From positions 1 through 64,000 of the forward strand of contig NZ_JARKMR010000002.1 in assembly GCF_029350975.1 (NCBI RefSeq): DNA of 64,000 bases, read 5' to 3'. A program made the position numbers and the translations under genes. The stretch comes from Maribacter zhoushanensis. Its GTDB lineage: Bacteria > Bacteroidota > Bacteroidia > Flavobacteriales > Flavobacteriaceae. Shown here in pieces: positions 6,739 to 15,541 of the stretch (the first letter of the stretch is position 1; the number at the start of each line of letters is the position of its first letter). Under the pieces are notes generated by a model. The model ran no database searches. It saw only the letters and a list, made by a program, of their open reading frames with translations, and was not told the DNA's origin.

Positions 6739-7503
6739 ATGAAGACCATTATAATTGAAGATGAAAAACCAGCAGCACGTAGGTTGGGTAGAATGTTAGA
6801 GAGTTTAGACTTGTCTGTTTCTACTATGTTACATTCTGTGGAAGAGGCAATAGATTGGTTTCAGAACAATGAACATCCAGATTTAATTTTCTTGGACATT
6901 CAATTATCTGACGGACTCTCTTTTGAAATTTTTGATGTAATTGAGGTGCATAGCGCCATTATATTCACTACCGCTTTTGATGAGTATGCGCTTAAAGCTT
7001 TTAAATTGAATAGTATAGACTACCTTTTAAAACCCATTGATGACGAAGATCTAGAGCAAGCTGTAAATAAATACAGAAAAATGTTCAAGTCTGATAATGA
7101 ACCAAGTAAGATAGCTTTGGACTTTGAAGATATTAAGAAGCTATTGGTGAATCCGCTAGAGCGGGAATATAAAAAGCGATTTACAGCGAAAGTGGGTCAG
7201 CATTTAAAAATCATTAATGCAGAAGACGTAGAATGTTTTTACAGTGAAAATAAAGGCACCTACGCCGCTACAAAAGATGGTCGCAATTATTTGTTAGATA
7301 CTACTTTAGAACAACTAGAAGAGGAGTTGAAACCACAAGTATTTTTTAGGGTAAGTAGAAAGTTCTTCGTGAATATAGATCACATAAAAGATATAGTTTC
7401 ATACACCAATTCAAGGTTACAGATCAAGTTGAATAACAACGCTGATCACGAAATTATCGTGAGTAGAGAAAAGGTGAAAGATTTTAAGCTTTGGTTAGAA
7501 TAG
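6739..7503 (+). CDS. LytTR-family response regulator
   Basis: A 254-residue regulator with an N-terminal receiver domain (acidic pair ED at 7-8, phospho-acceptor D53 in FLDIQLSDG, FTTAFDEYALKAF and LLKPID with the conserved Thr and Lys) and a C-terminal LytTR DNA-binding domain from about residue 148 (FTAKVGQHLKIINAEDVECF, RVSRKFFVNIDHIKDI). It is the evident partner of the kinase at 3477-4799. LytTR proteins bind two direct repeats about 21 bases apart, and two such sites are present at 3302 and 5303 in this same operon, so positive or negative self-regulation is likely. Confidence 0.95.
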   Translation: MKTIIIEDEKPAARRLGRMLESLDLSVSTMLHSVEEAIDWFQNNEHPDLIFLDIQLSDGLSFEIFDVIEVHSAIIFTTAFDEYALKAFKLNSIDYLLKPIDDEDLEQAVNKYRKMFKSDNEPSKIALDFEDIKKLLVNPLEREYKKRFTAKVGQHLKIINAEDVECFYSENKGTYAATKDGRNYLLDTTLEQLEEELKPQVFFRVSRKFFVNIDHIKDIVSYTNSRLQIKLNNNADHEIIVSREKVKDFKLWLE

Positions 7504-7527
7504 AAGATTTAATAAATTGATATTAAG

Positions 7528-8733
7528 TTATTTACGATATAAATCTTCTTCTTCGTCAATTCTATTTTCATCAAATGCCGATGGCAATAGCTTAGGAATC
7601 AACTTAATAAATATGGGTAGTAGAATAGCACCGCCAGGTAAAATGAAAATGGCAAGAGAAGGTATGCTTTTAAAAATATCCAATAGTTGATTCTGAACCT
7701 TCTTTTTTTCCTCATCGCTTAAATCGCGTATGGTAGACTTTGATAATAATGCAACCAATTCTGCACTTTGAGAAAGCTCTTTATGTAACCGCTTACTATT
7801 TCTAAGAATAAGTTTCTTTACCAATTTACCCATACTATCATAGAACTGCATTGCCAAGTTCTTTTCCTTTAAATAAGGTATAGTATCAAAATTGAGTTTA
7901 AAGAATTGGGTAACATCCATAATAGATGTAGAAATAACGGTGTTGTCAAATCCAAGGTCTTTTCCTATTCCAAATATAAATTCAGATTCAGTGTAATCTA
8001 AAGAATGATCTTCCCAAACGGTAAGGCAGGCCATATCTAATAAATATCGGTTTTCCCAATTGTCTTTATTATCAAGTAATCTTTTACGGTAAGTACCATC
8101 AAAGCTATTTTCTGCACAACTTATATAGGTTAAAGAAGAAGCCAGCAGTTGAGAAAGTTTGTTATCCTTCCTATCCAACTCCTTAGAGCTTAACGCATCA
8201 TAGGTAATATTTATCGCTAGGTATTCAATCTCTTCGGCTTTTTTCTTTAAATCGGTATGGTTATTTAAAAAGTGTTTAAAAAGTAGCACATCTATAAATA
8301 GAAGTGAATTGGTAATAAGGCTATTAAAGGTTTTACTAATGATATTATCCTCAATGTAAATTCTTGAGGTCATCAGCTTTTCAAGCTTGGCAGAGGTTTT
8401 ACTTCCTGTAAACCATTTATCAAAAAATCCGGCTCGGCTAATATTCAGTATCTCATAGAACTTAAAAACCTGTTCTATAAATATAGAATAGTCTTCACCA
8501 CCTTCGGTTCGGTAGGTAAAGAATAGGGCATGTAGTAAATTAATTTTTGCTTTTTCGTCTTCAGATAATGTATGCTCCAATTCAATAAAATCAGGAATAC
8601 CAGAATTCAGTCCATACACAAACCCGCTTTTTTTAAGCGTAGCATACAAGGCTTCAAAAGTTGGAAATTCGTCTTGGTGTTTTTGAACAACCGAACCATA
8701 TTTCTCGATCCAACCAGAGGAAGACGGGTTCAT
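7528..8733 (-). CDS. LETM1-related biofilm-associated protein
   Basis: This 401-residue protein resembles the flavobacterial LETM1-related biofilm-associated family. The tell-tale part is the C-terminus (about 340-390): a charged helix LSDEEKKKVQNQLLDIF followed by SLAIFILPGGAILLPIFI and KLIPKLLPSAF, which is the LETM1 core seen in mitochondrial ion-exchange proteins. The N-terminal 300 residues are helical and not otherwise recognisable. It lacks a signal peptide, so the single hydrophobic LETM1 stretch is the only membrane contact. It is convergent with the LytTR regulator, 24 bases apart. The biofilm link comes from family naming, not from this sequence. Confidence 0.8.
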   Translation of the reverse strand: MNPSSSGWIEKYGSVVQKHQDEFPTFEALYATLKKSGFVYGLNSGIPDFIELEHTLSEDEKAKINLLHALFFTYRTEGGEDYSIFIEQVFKFYEILNISRAGFFDKWFTGSKTSAKLEKLMTSRIYIEDNIISKTFNSLITNSLLFIDVLLFKHFLNNHTDLKKKAEEIEYLAINITYDALSSKELDRKDNKLSQLLASSLTYISCAENSFDGTYRKRLLDNKDNWENRYLLDMACLTVWEDHSLDYTESEFIFGIGKDLGFDNTVISTSIMDVTQFFKLNFDTIPYLKEKNLAMQFYDSMGKLVKKLILRNSKRLHKELSQSAELVALLSKSTIRDLSDEEKKKVQNQLLDIFKSIPSLAIFILPGGAILLPIFIKLIPKLLPSAFDENRIDEEEDLYRK

Positions 8734-8935
8734 ATCTTAATTATTTAACACTGCAAAGTTAGCTAATTATTACTTCACAGTTATTTATAAATGGTTACAT
8801 AATAAGCTGTAACAAAGTTTTTTCTATGGGTCTCATTATACAGCTGAAAAGTAAATTTAATTTTTTTTAAGAAAAAATGAACCCTCCGTTTTTAACTCCG
8901 TAAGTAAGGGTGATTCTAATCTAAAAAAAGAGATA

Positions 8936-9646
8936 ATGAAAAAATCAAAATTATTTATGGGACTTGGGGCATTAGCCTTGGTAGGAGTTCTTTTAGTGGC
9001 TGCAGATCATATTGATGCACCTAGCGCTATGGGGACCACGGCAGATATTGCCGATTTTTATGCGTTTGAGCCAACAGAAGGTTCGGACAACACCGTTTTT
9101 GCGGTAGATCTTCAATCTAATGTACTGCCAGATTTAGCTTACGGTACGTTCGACGAGAATGTATTATTGGAAATCAATATCGATACCGATAACGACTTGG
9201 TAGAAGATTTGGTAATACAGGCAATACCAAGAGATGGTAAAATGTATTTCTTTGGTCCGGTTGCGCCAAGTGAAACAGGGCTAAACGGTTCTATTATGGT
9301 AGATGCACCATTAGGTTCAGTTGTCATTTCTGCAGAAACTGCTATTGTAGAAACTACGGATAGCGGAGTTTCATTATTTGCAGGTCCAAGACAAGATGCT
9401 TTTTTCTTTGACTTTTTTCAATTCAATGAAGTAATAGGTGGTACGGCACCTTTAGGTTTTAAACCAGCAGGTGATCCTAATTCTACTGACGACGACGATG
9501 AAACTGCCGTTGATACTTTTGATGGTGCCAATACAATGTCTATTGTAGTAGAACTACCTAACAGCCTTTTAGGTGCAACAACAGGCCAGAATGCACTTGG
9601 TTTAGAAGTGTATAAAACATGGGTAACTACCAACGCAAAACAATAA
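8936..9646 (+). CDS. DUF4331 family secreted protein
   Basis: The 236-residue protein has a signal peptide (residues 1-22, ending LLVAA) followed at once by DHIDAPSAMGTTADIADFYAFEP, the hallmark start of DUF4331 proteins. It is acidic and rich in beta structure, with a DDDDE run near residue 185. Members are exported and often occur with small lipoproteins; no activity is known. It leads a three-gene group with the Cys-rich lipoprotein 18 bases downstream and a TPR lipoprotein further on. The 200-base upstream gap holds GTAAC-N16-GTCT (about 8811-8835), a possible ECF-sigma promoter. Confidence 0.85.
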   Translation: MKKSKLFMGLGALALVGVLLVAADHIDAPSAMGTTADIADFYAFEPTEGSDNTVFAVDLQSNVLPDLAYGTFDENVLLEINIDTDNDLVEDLVIQAIPRDGKMYFFGPVAPSETGLNGSIMVDAPLGSVVISAETAIVETTDSGVSLFAGPRQDAFFFDFFQFNEVIGGTAPLGFKPAGDPNSTDDDDETAVDTFDGANTMSIVVELPNSLLGATTGQNALGLEVYKTWVTTNAKQ

Positions 9647-9664
9647 TAACCTCTTAAAAATATA

Positions 9665-10429
9665 ATGATGAAATATAAAAATATAAAATATACGTTTTTG
9701 TCTCTTATGGCAGTAGTAGCATTAGCTTCTTGTAGCGATGATGATGACAATACACCGGTAGTAATAACACCAACATGTGATGATGGTATAATGAACGGTG
9801 ATGAAACAGGAGTTGATTGTGGTGGTACATGTACCCCTTGTGAAGAGGCAATGGCGCCAGATTTTACAGGAACGTATGCACAAGTTGATTTTATGGGAAG
9901 ACCGGGTATTAATACCGTTTTAAGTGCAGATGGTACTTTAAAAGATGCACATAACGTGTCTATTCCTTCAGAAATGGCAGCTACGTTTCAAGCTGATTTT
10001 GAAGCAAGGTTAGAAGCATATCATGATGTTTACGCAAACATTTTAGGAGCAGATCCTGCAGCTGTAAATTATGAGAATAACATATTAGGATTAGATGCCC
10101 CTACATTAACGGGTTATTTGGCGGCAGATGTTTTAGAGGTGGCACCAAACTTACCTACTACTTACTTTAACCCGGGTACAGATGCCGATGATGACGGTAG
10201 AATTTTGGTTCCAGATGGTGATGAAGTAGCATTGACGGGTAGAACTCCACAAGATGATGTCATCGATGTTTCATTGATATTATTATTTGGTGGTATGGAA
10301 GGTGACCGTTTTAGTGGTCAAGATACCGATGGTGATGGTATGGCAGATTTACCAAGATTAACCTCAGATGGCGTTGGGCTAACCGCTACTGTAGGTACAA
10401 CGTTCCCATACTTGGGCGCACCTGAATAA
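9665..10429 (+). CDS. Cys-rich-repeat lipoprotein of the DUF4331 locus
   Basis: A 254-residue lipoprotein: signal with lipobox LASC (C23) followed by the acidic SDDDDN run typical of surface-exposed Bacteroidota lipoproteins. Residues 38-59 hold CDDGIMNGDETGVDCGGTC and TPC, a four-cysteine module (C38, C52, C56, C59) found near the N-terminus of many Bacteroidota surface proteins. The rest has calcium-loop-like aspartate stretches (TDADDDGRI, DTDGDGMADL). Start may be either of two adjacent ATGs. It is encoded 18 bases after the DUF4331 gene and ends before a strong terminator, so the two form a transcription unit. No activity can be assigned. Confidence 0.82.
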   Translation: MMKYKNIKYTFLSLMAVVALASCSDDDDNTPVVITPTCDDGIMNGDETGVDCGGTCTPCEEAMAPDFTGTYAQVDFMGRPGINTVLSADGTLKDAHNVSIPSEMAATFQADFEARLEAYHDVYANILGADPAAVNYENNILGLDAPTLTGYLAADVLEVAPNLPTTYFNPGTDADDDGRILVPDGDEVALTGRTPQDDVIDVSLILLFGGMEGDRFSGQDTDGDGMADLPRLTSDGVGLTATVGTTFPYLGAPE

Positions 10430-10502
10430 AATTGTCTAAACCGTATGTTTAATATATACGGTAGGCACATCCCTTAAGTGTTTATGAAAAAGAAAAGGGA
10501 AT

Positions 10503-10530
10503 GGGGGAGTTGAAAAGCTCCCCTTATTTT
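10503..10530 (+). terminator. Rho-independent terminator after the lipoprotein gene
   Basis: GGGGAG (10504-10509) and CTCCCC (10518-10523) form a stem with an eight-base loop, followed by TTATTTT. It lies between the Cys-rich lipoprotein and the TPR lipoprotein and would limit read-through. Confidence 0.75.
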
Positions 10531-10555
10531 AAACAATCCACAAAAAAACAACCTT

Positions 10556-11833
10556 ATGAAATTATTAAAGCTATTAATAGTAGTGATACTGGTGTCATCA
10601 TGTGATACCAAAAATCAGGACGCAATTGCAAATAAAGAAGATTACAACAAGTTTTTAGTCGCTAACGAAATTAGAACAACTTCAAAATATTTTGACCTAT
10701 GGAATTCTAAAATAAGACCAGATAGTATGCAGCTTACCAGCTTTGGTGTGGTAGGTGGGGAGTACAATAGGTACTTTCAGCAGACTGGTGATATTGAATT
10801 TTTAAAGAAGGCAGAAAGGAGTTTAAAAAAAGCCGTTGATATTGCCAATATCGGTAAGCCAGGTTTTTACAGGTCTTTGGCCAGAAATTATATATCTCAA
10901 CACCGCTTTAAAGAAGCATTGCAATTAGCGGATAATGCAGCGGCAATTGGCGGGGATAAAAGTGAAACACAAAGCTTGTATTTTGATGTTCATATGGAAT
11001 TAGGTAATTATCAATTGGCAGAAAGCTATTTAGATAGTTTAAAGAACATGTCAGATTTTGGGTATATGATTCGTTTAGCAAAATGGAACGATTATAAAGG
11101 CGATTTAGATACCACCATAAAATTTATGGAGAAGGCTAGAACAAAAGCTGAAACCGCAAAGAATAAAGATTTAATGTTGTGGAGCTATACCAATTTGGGC
11201 GACTATTACGGTCATGCAGGTAGAATTAAAGATTCTTACCATCACTATTTGAAGGCATTAGAAATTGATACTGATAATGCATATGCTAAAAAAGGAATTG
11301 CATGGATCGTTTTTTCAAATGATAAAAATGCCGAAGAGGCAATTCGCATTTTAGACTCGGTGACCAAAAACTATTCTGCACCAGATTATTTTTTGTTGAA
11401 AGCTGAAATTGCAGATTATATAGGTGACGATGTTGTGCGCACAAAGAATTTAGACGAGTATTTTACGAGAGTAAAGAATACAGCCTATGGCGATATGTAC
11501 AATGCATACAACCTAGATTTATACATTGGCGAAACCAAGCAATATGATAGTGCCTTGATTTTGGCACAACAAGAGGTAGCTAATAGACCTACACCAGAAT
11601 CTTATAGTTGGCTAGGTTATAGTCATTTGAAAAACGGCGATAAAGAGAAAGCAATGGAAATTATGAACACCTACGTTTATGGAAAAACATTTGAACCGGC
11701 TTTGTTGTATCAGGCAGCAGAAGTTTATAAAGCCAATGGCGAAGAAGAAAAAGTTAAGGAGTTGAAAGGAGAATTAATAGGGGCTATTTATGAATTAGGC
11801 CCTGGTATGGAAAAGCAAGTCCATGATTTGTAA
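10556..11833 (+). CDS. TPR-repeat lipoprotein
   Basis: A 425-residue lipoprotein with lipobox VSSC (C16) and a body of tetratricopeptide-like helical repeats: FKEALQLADNAAAIGG, LGNYQLAESYLDSL, GRIKDSYHHYLKALEIDTD, NGDKEKAMEIMNTY. It is likely anchored at the outer membrane facing the periplasm or surface and acts as a scaffold; partners are unknown. It follows the DUF4331 and Cys-rich lipoprotein genes on the same strand but is separated by a terminator, so it may have separate expression. A hairpin follows at 11892-11914. Confidence 0.85.
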   Translation: MKLLKLLIVVILVSSCDTKNQDAIANKEDYNKFLVANEIRTTSKYFDLWNSKIRPDSMQLTSFGVVGGEYNRYFQQTGDIEFLKKAERSLKKAVDIANIGKPGFYRSLARNYISQHRFKEALQLADNAAAIGGDKSETQSLYFDVHMELGNYQLAESYLDSLKNMSDFGYMIRLAKWNDYKGDLDTTIKFMEKARTKAETAKNKDLMLWSYTNLGDYYGHAGRIKDSYHHYLKALEIDTDNAYAKKGIAWIVFSNDKNAEEAIRILDSVTKNYSAPDYFLLKAEIADYIGDDVVRTKNLDEYFTRVKNTAYGDMYNAYNLDLYIGETKQYDSALILAQQEVANRPTPESYSWLGYSHLKNGDKEKAMEIMNTYVYGKTFEPALLYQAAEVYKANGEEEKVKELKGELIGAIYELGPGMEKQVHDL

Positions 11834-11891
11834 TTGATTGCCCAATTAATAGCATTTCATGTTTGTTTTAGGTTGGATTGTTTTTTTTCAG

Positions 11892-11914
11892 TGCCACGAT
11901 TTAAAGTCGTGGCA
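11892..11914 (+). terminator. hairpin after the TPR gene
   Basis: TGCCACGA (11892-11899) and TCGTGGCA (11907-11914) form a perfect eight-base stem. The T-run lies before the stem on the plus strand and the following sequence is only moderately T-rich (TTGTTAATATT), so termination efficiency is uncertain. Confidence 0.5.
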
Positions 11915-12063
11915 TTGTTAATATTACGTATTTCATCGAAAATTTGGTTTTTTTTAACAGGCGTATAGATGAAATACATATATTTACCGACCAAATGCAT
12001 TCAAAATGTTCCCAAAGATTTTGAATCTTGAACTAAAAGTAACCAAGTAAACCAATTAGTGTT

Positions 12064-12180
12064 ATGGAATACCTACTCTTTACATTATGGATTAGCTTAA
12101 TGATTTTAATGGTTGGCAAAATGATATTTGCCCACAGATCTCTACAAAAGACATTAGATCGCACAAAGAGCTCTATCTAA
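12064..12180 (+). CDS. small single-helix membrane protein (38 aa)
   Basis: ATG at 12064 opens a 38-codon frame ending TAA at 12180. The product starts MEYLLFTLWISLMILMVGK, one hydrophobic helix, then a short basic tail (HRSLQKTLDRTKSSI). Its stop overlaps the stop of the convergent MMPL exporter gene by four bases. The clean helix plus basic tail, the A-rich leader (AACCAATTAGTGTT) and the exact fit up to the neighbour's stop favour a real gene, but it is short and I know no family for it. Confidence 0.45.
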   Translation: MEYLLFTLWISLMILMVGKMIFAHRSLQKTLDRTKSSI

Positions 12181-14420
12181 ATCAATTTTCTTAGCAGTAC
12201 TGGCAACAGTAGTAAATCTAGTATCAAGGCGGTTACTAGGGTTACACTAATGATAAGCCCAATAGTTACACTAGGTTGATGAATAGAAAATAGCATTACC
12301 ATAAATCCGAAGAAAAGAATTATGGTCGTAATAACTAGTGCTCTACCTGTTTGTGCAAAAGTTTTTTCAAGAGCGGCTTCTTTATCCAGTCCTTGGCTAA
12401 TACCTAATTTGTACTTTCCTAGAAAGTGAATGGTATCATCAACGGCAATACCAAATACAATGGCGAATACCACAGAGAGTGAAGCCTCAAGCGGAATTCC
12501 TAAAAACCCCAGCATACCACCAGCAAATAGTATGGGCAATACATTGGGTACAAGTGAAATAAGGAAGATTTTGACATCTCTAAAAACAAAGGCCATAATC
12601 ACTCCAATTACTAACAATCCGTAAAGTAGGCCCTCTAAAAGGCTACTTCTAATATATTCAGAATTTTTGTCCAATAGAATACTTTTACCGGTGACCTTTA
12701 TTGTAACAATAGAAGTATCTAATTTGGTTTTGGCAAAATGATCGATATCGTCGTAAACAATTTTAAGGTTATCCGTACCAATATCTTGTAATCTACCGTT
12801 TATACGGGCAATTGTTTCGTCCGCATTAACGAATTTTGCTAACTGCTTTCGAGCAAGTTTACGCGTATCTTTTTGATATTTTAAAAAGGTTTTTTCGTTG
12901 TTAGGTAATGCAAAATAGGCGGCGCTATTAAGGTTGTTCGCTTTATTAAAAATTTTATAAGGTAGATTGGACGATTGTACGTTACCTATACTTTCAAAGG
13001 TTTTTAAATAAACCAAAAGCTTTTCTATTTCTTGCGCTACTTTAAAATCTGTAACCTTATTGCCTTCAGTGCTCATTACCGCGATTTCCAATGGTCTAAA
13101 TCCAGAAAAGTTACTTTGAAAGTAATCAAAGTCTTGGGCTATTTTACTTTTTGCAGGTAGTGTATTCTTTAATTCCTGATTGGTTTGTACCATGTAAATA
13201 CCCAATATGCAAAGCGCTGTAAAAACAACTGTTCCTACTATAATAGACTTGGGATAGTTTTTAGTGAACGTGTTTACTTTTAAAAGATAGTTTACCCAGT
13301 TTTCAGAAATACTTCTGCGACCTATCAGTGATTTTTCCGGTAGAAAAATCAATAAGGAACCTGTTAAGAAAATAACGGTGATATAAGCTACTAGAACACC
13401 AATAGCTGCATTGATGCCAAATTCTTGAATACTTACCAATCTAGAAGAAAGTAATGTTACAAAACCTACTGCAGTGGTTATAGAAGTTAGTAAGGTGGTC
13501 ATACCTACTTCTTTCAGAGAAGAGGTAATTGCTTTGTATCGTGGTATACCCGTTTGTAATTTTCTTATATAACTGTCCGTAAGGTGAATAACATCAGATG
13601 TACCTACAATGAGCATGAGCACCGGGTAGAAAGCGGCCATGGCATTCAATTCTTTGCCTAACCAGCCCAATAAGCCCATAAACAGTAACAGTGACATGGC
13701 AATGGAAAAAACCGATATAAGTACTACGGGCATGCTTCTGTACACCAATAGTAGAATTATAAAAACCAAAATAGAGGCTACAATGGTGGTGGTAAGCACT
13801 TCGCTCTTCTGCATTTCAACAATGGCTTCATAGAAAAAGGCTCTTCCTAAAATGTGGTAATCGGGTAAATTGTGCTCCTTTAATGACGTTCTAATACTAT
13901 TTAAAAGAAGTTCAGATTGTTTATAATCTAGGTTATCTTCGGTCTCTAATGCTAAGACCAACGATTTTCGTTTTTCGTCTACAAGTACGTTTACAAAAAG
14001 GGAATCTTCTTTAATCTTATCCCAATCTTTTTGGTATTGAGAAGGGTCGTCAATATGTATAATCGGTAATGTTGTATAGCCAAATGAAGTTTTAAGCGGG
14101 TAGGAGAGTGTTACTAAAGAACTACTTTCCAGAACATGGGTAAAGTTCTTACTTTCTTCTGAAAATGCCTTAAAATTATTAAGAAACTCTTGTTGAAATA
14201 CATTGGGGTCGTTTTTTACGGCAATAAGTAAAAAATTGTCGTCGGTTCCAAACTCTTCTACATAATCGTCATAAAAGGCTAAATCTGGATCTTCTTCTGG
14301 AAAGAACTGGCTAAAATCAAAAGAAAATCGGAGTTCTTCCAATTTAGAGGCAGCCAATACACCTAATAGGATAAATAATACAATGAAAAGCTTTTTAAGA
14401 AAGCCAAAGTTAACCTTCAT
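12177..14420 (-). CDS. RND superfamily exporter, MMPL type
   Basis: A 747-residue membrane protein with the duplicated RND layout: one N-terminal helix, a large periplasmic loop (about 25-210), a bundle of five or six helices (about 210-365), a helix near 395 with a second loop, and a final helix bundle from about 595. The helix-4-like segments carry GTSDVIHLTDSY and its counterpart AVDDTIHFLGKY, where the conserved Asp residues relay protons. The size fits the MMPL/COG1033 branch, which exports lipids or other hydrophobic compounds rather than drugs through TolC. No periplasmic adaptor gene is adjacent, which supports that reading. Confidence 0.88.
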   Translation of the reverse strand: MKVNFGFLKKLFIVLFILLGVLAASKLEELRFSFDFSQFFPEEDPDLAFYDDYVEEFGTDDNFLLIAVKNDPNVFQQEFLNNFKAFSEESKNFTHVLESSSLVTLSYPLKTSFGYTTLPIIHIDDPSQYQKDWDKIKEDSLFVNVLVDEKRKSLVLALETEDNLDYKQSELLLNSIRTSLKEHNLPDYHILGRAFFYEAIVEMQKSEVLTTTIVASILVFIILLLVYRSMPVVLISVFSIAMSLLLFMGLLGWLGKELNAMAAFYPVLMLIVGTSDVIHLTDSYIRKLQTGIPRYKAITSSLKEVGMTTLLTSITTAVGFVTLLSSRLVSIQEFGINAAIGVLVAYITVIFLTGSLLIFLPEKSLIGRRSISENWVNYLLKVNTFTKNYPKSIIVGTVVFTALCILGIYMVQTNQELKNTLPAKSKIAQDFDYFQSNFSGFRPLEIAVMSTEGNKVTDFKVAQEIEKLLVYLKTFESIGNVQSSNLPYKIFNKANNLNSAAYFALPNNEKTFLKYQKDTRKLARKQLAKFVNADETIARINGRLQDIGTDNLKIVYDDIDHFAKTKLDTSIVTIKVTGKSILLDKNSEYIRSSLLEGLLYGLLVIGVIMAFVFRDVKIFLISLVPNVLPILFAGGMLGFLGIPLEASLSVVFAIVFGIAVDDTIHFLGKYKLGISQGLDKEAALEKTFAQTGRALVITTIILFFGFMVMLFSIHQPSVTIGLIISVTLVTALILDLLLLPVLLRKLI

Positions 14421-14490
14421 AGAAAAATATAAATCTATTCTGGTACAAAGTTACCATTCTTCAAGATAATCTTGGTAAAAAGAATAAAAT

Positions 14491-14528
14491 AAGAGCGATG
14501 AAGTTTTTATTAAACCTACATCGCTCTT
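14491..14528 (-). terminator. terminator after the DUF547 gene
   Basis: AAGAGCGATG (14491-14500) and CATCGCTCTT (14519-14528) form a perfect ten-base stem. On the minus strand it is followed by TTATTTTATTCTTTTT, so it ends transcripts of the DUF547 gene just before the MMPL gene. Confidence 0.8.
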
Positions 14529-14543
14529 ACTACAGTATAATAA

Positions 14544-15332
14544 CTATAGGTCAATAAAATTATCAAGGTATAAGGTCCAATCGTAATTGGTGTACTCTAT
14601 ATCAACACCTTTGGTAGAAGGTATAATCTCATTGGCTTTCAGTATTTTCTTAATACCGCTTTTACCGCCAAAATCCCCTCTAAACCAACTGAATAATGAG
14701 GTAACCTTGACTACATTAGTTTCGCTATTGTAGGTGCTGGTTTTCTCTAAAAGTCTTTTTGTGCCAATATTTAATTGCTCTTGTAAACGTTGCCATTTAT
14801 ATATAGCAACAGGCGGGCAATCTTTAGCGCCACAATTTAAGGCAAAGTGAACGTTAAAAACAGGCTTGTTGACTCTTAGCTTACGCTCAAATTTACCAGG
14901 AAACCATTTGCGGATATAACCTAAACCATATTCCCATTGAGATTTTCTAATGATGCCGTGTTCAATTTTAGCAAAAGATACCATCTCACCTGCAATCTTA
15001 ATCTGCTCTAGTTTAAAAAAGGTACCACGATCATCATATAATTCAGGATTTTTTTCTAAAATGACTTGTATATAGGCATTGTAGATATTTAGCCAAAAAG
15101 CCAGGCGTTTATCATTGGTATCTAGTGCATTGTCTAATTCTGCAATAGAACTATTCGCTAAAATGTCTTGTAGGTCTTGTGTGTCTTTTTTGTCAATGAT
15201 CCTTTTTAAGAAGGTTTCTGATAATTCATTAAAATCAGTATCAGAAGTAGTATCAACTTGTGCTTGCACATCTGTCTTGGCCATAAAAAGTATAGCCAGT
15301 ATAGTTACAAGAAAAGAGATTTTTAATTTCAT
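14544..15332 (-). CDS. DUF547 domain-containing secreted protein
   Basis: A 262-residue protein with a signal peptide (about 1-24, ending VQAQ) and a DUF547 domain: RLAFWLNIYNAYIQVIL, DRGTFFKLEQIKIAGEMVSF, IEHGIIRKSQWEYGLG, and VHFALNCGAKDCPPVAIY. The conserved N-A-Y, E-H-G-I-I-R and N-C-G-x-x-x-C-P patterns are intact. DUF547 resembles a papain or transglutaminase-like fold, and the Cys/His residues seen here could form an active site, but no activity is established. It is divergent from the glycosyltransferase gene and ends at a good terminator. Confidence 0.88.
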   Translation of the reverse strand: MKLKISFLVTILAILFMAKTDVQAQVDTTSDTDFNELSETFLKRIIDKKDTQDLQDILANSSIAELDNALDTNDKRLAFWLNIYNAYIQVILEKNPELYDDRGTFFKLEQIKIAGEMVSFAKIEHGIIRKSQWEYGLGYIRKWFPGKFERKLRVNKPVFNVHFALNCGAKDCPPVAIYKWQRLQEQLNIGTKRLLEKTSTYNSETNVVKVTSLFSWFRGDFGGKSGIKKILKANEIIPSTKGVDIEYTNYDWTLYLDNFIDL

Positions 15333-15541
15333 AATAATAGTTTAGGTTACCATATCTACGTAATGGTAGTTAAAAGGTTTGTGAAACCTTGGTCGTTTAT
15401 TTATTCAATTGATTACGTTAACATTTTTATAAAAATGTAATGGGTTTTAAAACTATTATTCCCAACTTACGTAGGTAAGTCATGAATAGAAATATGAGTT
15501 AAATATCATAGTAATTTCTATATGCAAAGACTTGACCATTT

